Of a DNA stretch of 64,000 bases, positions 62,164-64,000 are shown one piece after another. The notes below the pieces were generated by a model. It made no database searches and was not told the DNA's origin. It saw only the letters and a list, made by a program, of their open reading frames with translations. The position numbers were made by a program, and so were the translations under genes. Within the stretch, counting starts at the first letter, position 1. Each line of letters opens with the position of its first letter. The stretch comes from Paenibacillus glycanilyticus NBRC 16618 (GTDB lineage Bacteria > Bacillota > Bacilli > Paenibacillales > Paenibacillaceae): NCBI RefSeq assembly GCF_004000805.1, contig NZ_BILY01000026.1, positions 1 to 64,000 of the forward strand, read 5' to 3'.

Positions 62164-62925
62164 ATGAAGTTATCGGGTAAAACGGCTATTGTCACCGGAG
62201 GTTCATCCGGCATCGGTGAAGCCATCGTCCGCTTATTCGCAGCGGAAGGAGCAAACGTGGTTATAGCTGACCGGAAAGCGAACGATGCAGCACGTTTAAT
62301 TGAACAAATTCAGATCAATGGCGGAAGCGTCATCGCCGTTCAGACCGACGTGTCCAAGGACGAAGAGGTTCGGCGGCTTATGCAAGAGACGGTGCTTCAA
62401 TTCGGACGCATCGATATTGTGGTCAACAACGCAGCAGCCATCATGCCTAAATATCTGGAAGAGGTTGAAGAGGAGGAATGGGATCGAATTTTCAACGTGA
62501 ATCTGAAAAGCGTCTTTCTGATGATCAAGCATTCCATCGCGGAACTCAAAAAAACGCGGGGATCGATCGTCAATATGTCTTCGCTGAATGGTCTGATCGG
62601 ACAAAAAATGAATCCGGTCTATGCCGCAACCAAAGGCGGGATGAACGCCCTGACCAAGGCTTTGGCACTGGATTACGCCCCCTACGGCATTCGCGTTAAC
62701 AGCATTTGTCCCGCGGGCGTTACGACGCCATTGCTGGAGCAATGGATCAGCCAACAGGCTGATCCGGTTCAAACCGTCCGGAATTTGAACGCCATGCATC
62801 CTTTGGGCAGACCTGCGACTTCGGAAGAAGTAGCTCAGACCGCACTTTTTTTGGCCAGCGATGCATCCGGTTTCGTGACGGGCGTTGCTCTTCCCGTCGA
62901 CGGCGGCGCTTCGCTTGGTTATTAA
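62164..62925 (+). CDS. SDR-family dehydrogenase
   Basis: 253 aa. Classical SDR: TGGSSGIGEAI cofactor loop, NNAA (~residue 86), catalytic Ser in VNMSSLNG and YAATKGG (YxxxK), and C-terminal GRPATSEEVAQTALFLASDASGFVTGVALPVDGG. Starts at ATG 62164 behind AAAGGAGG. Probably oxidises a sugar or sugar lactone precursor for the following dehydratase. Confidence 0.92.
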   Translation: MKLSGKTAIVTGGSSGIGEAIVRLFAAEGANVVIADRKANDAARLIEQIQINGGSVIAVQTDVSKDEEVRRLMQETVLQFGRIDIVVNNAAAIMPKYLEEVEEEEWDRIFNVNLKSVFLMIKHSIAELKKTRGSIVNMSSLNGLIGQKMNPVYAATKGGMNALTKALALDYAPYGIRVNSICPAGVTTPLLEQWISQQADPVQTVRNLNAMHPLGRPATSEEVAQTALFLASDASGFVTGVALPVDGGASLGY

Positions 62926-62963
62926 TAGATAACCATAATATACATACGAGGGAGCTTGTGAAG

Positions 62964-64000
62964 ATGAAAATCACAAAAGTAGAAAGCTTTGTTCTGCATG
63001 TCCCGATTACACCCCCGATTACCGATGCCATTAACGTAGCCACGCACTGGGGATTATCCGGCGTTCGCATCCATACGGATGAAGGATTTATTGGTTACGG
63101 TTACACGGGTACTTGCGCGCACGGCGACGATATGATCGTCGATACGATCGACAAATACTACGCTCCGCTTCTCGTCGGTAAAGATCCGTTTATGGTGAAA
63201 GAGTTGTGGAATGAGATGCGCTTCGGGAAAATGCATTGGATCGGACGTTCGGGCGTGACTCACATGGCTTTGGCAGCGGTAGATATCGCGCTCTGGGACA
63301 TCATGTCGAAGGCATCAAACAAGCCATTATGGCAGTACCTCGGCGGGGCGAAATCCAAACCTATCAAAGCCTATAACACCAACGGCGGCTGGCTTAATTG
63401 GTCACAGGAACGATTGCTTAAAGACGTAACGGAGATTGTCGAATCGGGCTTTACGGGTGTTAAAATCAAAGTTGGCAAGCCGGATCCCCGCGAAGATTAT
63501 GATCGCTGCAAGGCAGTGCGCAAAGCGATCGGCGACGATGTGATCTTCATGATCGACGTCAACCAGCAATGGAACATCAATACGGCGATGACTTGGGGCA
63601 AAAAGCTGGAGGAATTCGATCTGTTCTGGCTGGAGGAACCGCTCAATCCGGACGATATTATGGGACATAAAAAGCTTGCTGACGAACTTAACGTACCGAT
63701 TGCTTTAGGCGAGCACGTGTACAACAAGTATGCCTTCCGGGATTATATCCACAATGGCGCGTTAGAGTATTGCCAAGTGGACGTAACCCGCGTCGCGGGT
63801 ATTACCGAATGGCTTCAAGTAGCCGGTTTGGCTGCAGCCTATGACGTGCCGATTTGTCCTCACGTAGGCGATATGGGCCAAATTCACCAGCACCTCGTCG
63901 CCTCGACGCCAAGCGCCATCATGCTCGAATATATACCGTGGATCCGGCATATTTTCGAAGAGCCCGCAACGGTGAAGGACGGACATTACGTGCTGCCGCA
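62964..64000 (+). CDS. Mandelate racemase/muconate lactonizing enzyme-type sugar-acid dehydratase (partial)
   Basis: Open from ATG 62964 to the window end (345 codons, no stop; a full protein is expected to be a little longer). Enolase-superfamily barrel: GVKIKVGKP gives the KxK catalytic lysine, metal ligands are Asp in MIDVNQQW, Glu in FWLEEPL and Glu in ALGEHV, and the MR-type Asp/His dyad is in QVDVTRVAGIT and ICPHVGDM. This pattern fits acid-sugar dehydratases; the specific sugar cannot be decided. Third gene of the GntR operon, 38 bases after the SDR. Confidence 0.88.
   Translation, partial: MKITKVESFVLHVPITPPITDAINVATHWGLSGVRIHTDEGFIGYGYTGTCAHGDDMIVDTIDKYYAPLLVGKDPFMVKELWNEMRFGKMHWIGRSGVTHMALAAVDIALWDIMSKASNKPLWQYLGGAKSKPIKAYNTNGGWLNWSQERLLKDVTEIVESGFTGVKIKVGKPDPREDYDRCKAVRKAIGDDVIFMIDVNQQWNINTAMTWGKKLEEFDLFWLEEPLNPDDIMGHKKLADELNVPIALGEHVYNKYAFRDYIHNGALEYCQVDVTRVAGITEWLQVAGLAAAYDVPICPHVGDMGQIHQHLVASTPSAIMLEYIPWIRHIFEEPATVKDGHYVLP

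Overview
The window looks like a chromosomal segment of a spore-forming, low-to-mid G+C Firmicute, most likely Paenibacillus or a close relative. The evidence is two gerA-type spore germinant-receptor operons, a spore photoproduct lyase, three KinA-like sporulation-type histidine kinases without response regulators, many TTG/GTG starts behind strong AGGAGG sites, LexA/DinR boxes of the Bacillus type, cre-like sites, and large secreted modular glycosidases with an AraC-Cache / LplABC-type transport operon. No rRNA, tRNA, CRISPR array, insertion sequence or prophage was recognised.

Layout. 0-4.3 kb: a membrane-anchored glycerophosphodiesterase (-), a second-type methionyl-tRNA synthetase (+) behind a consensus promoter and an attenuator-like hairpin, and an unknown gene. 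4.4-8.7 kb: germinant receptor operon 1 (A, B, C plus a small D-type subunit). 8.7-16 kb: small lipoprotein, AhpD-like protein, an orphan ModB permease, a cupredoxin, an erythromycin-esterase homologue, an unknown small protein, SplB and a NagZ-type GH3 lipoprotein. 16-27.4 kb: a carbohydrate island with a 1066-residue beta-helix/PKD/FN3/PA14 protein, an AraC-Cache regulator, two paralogous solute-binding lipoproteins and two permeases (no ATPase). 27.4-31.2 kb: germinant receptor operon 2 (A, C, B order, minus strand). 31.3-33.9 kb: ABC-2 exporter operon (-). 33.9-34.8 kb: AT-rich stretch with the remains of a polysaccharide pyruvyl transferase gene. 35-41 kb: kinase, CutC, a rifampin phosphotransferase gene broken by a one-base frameshift, and an SOS-controlled pair of small genes. 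41-46.6 kb: Dps, an SOS-controlled nuclease-helicase, and a GntR regulator with IlvD. 46.6-50.5 kb: small stress-type proteins, a DUF421 membrane protein, an SDR and a kinase. 50.6-56.6 kb: lipoprotein, a secreted GH27 alpha-galactosidase with three C-terminal repeats, a third kinase and a frameshifted metallophosphoesterase. 56.6-64 kb: a spermidine-synthase-like protein, divergent AraC/PhyH genes, a CD3324-type protein, an APS kinase plus Stf0 sulfotransferase pair, and a GntR-SDR-mandelate-racemase-type dehydratase operon running off the end.

How parts connect. The strongest regulatory signals are (i) LexA boxes in front of the 65-aa/71-aa gene pair (two boxes) and the nuclease-helicase (one box between -35 and -10); (ii) a shared AATTGTAC direct repeat at 20-bp pitch together with cre-like sites in front of both the permease genes (23.5 kb) and the alpha-galactosidase (53.6 kb), suggesting one AraC/CcpA-controlled sugar regulon; (iii) a 17-bp operator repeated in front of the GntR gene at 61.4 kb and the SDR gene at 62.1 kb; and (iv) an 18-bp palindrome over the -10 of the gntR-ilvD promoter. 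The CysC-Stf0 pair suggests sulfation of an unknown acceptor. Three reading frames are disrupted (pyruvyl transferase, rph, metallophosphoesterase); the latter two are single-base events that could be either real or sequence errors.
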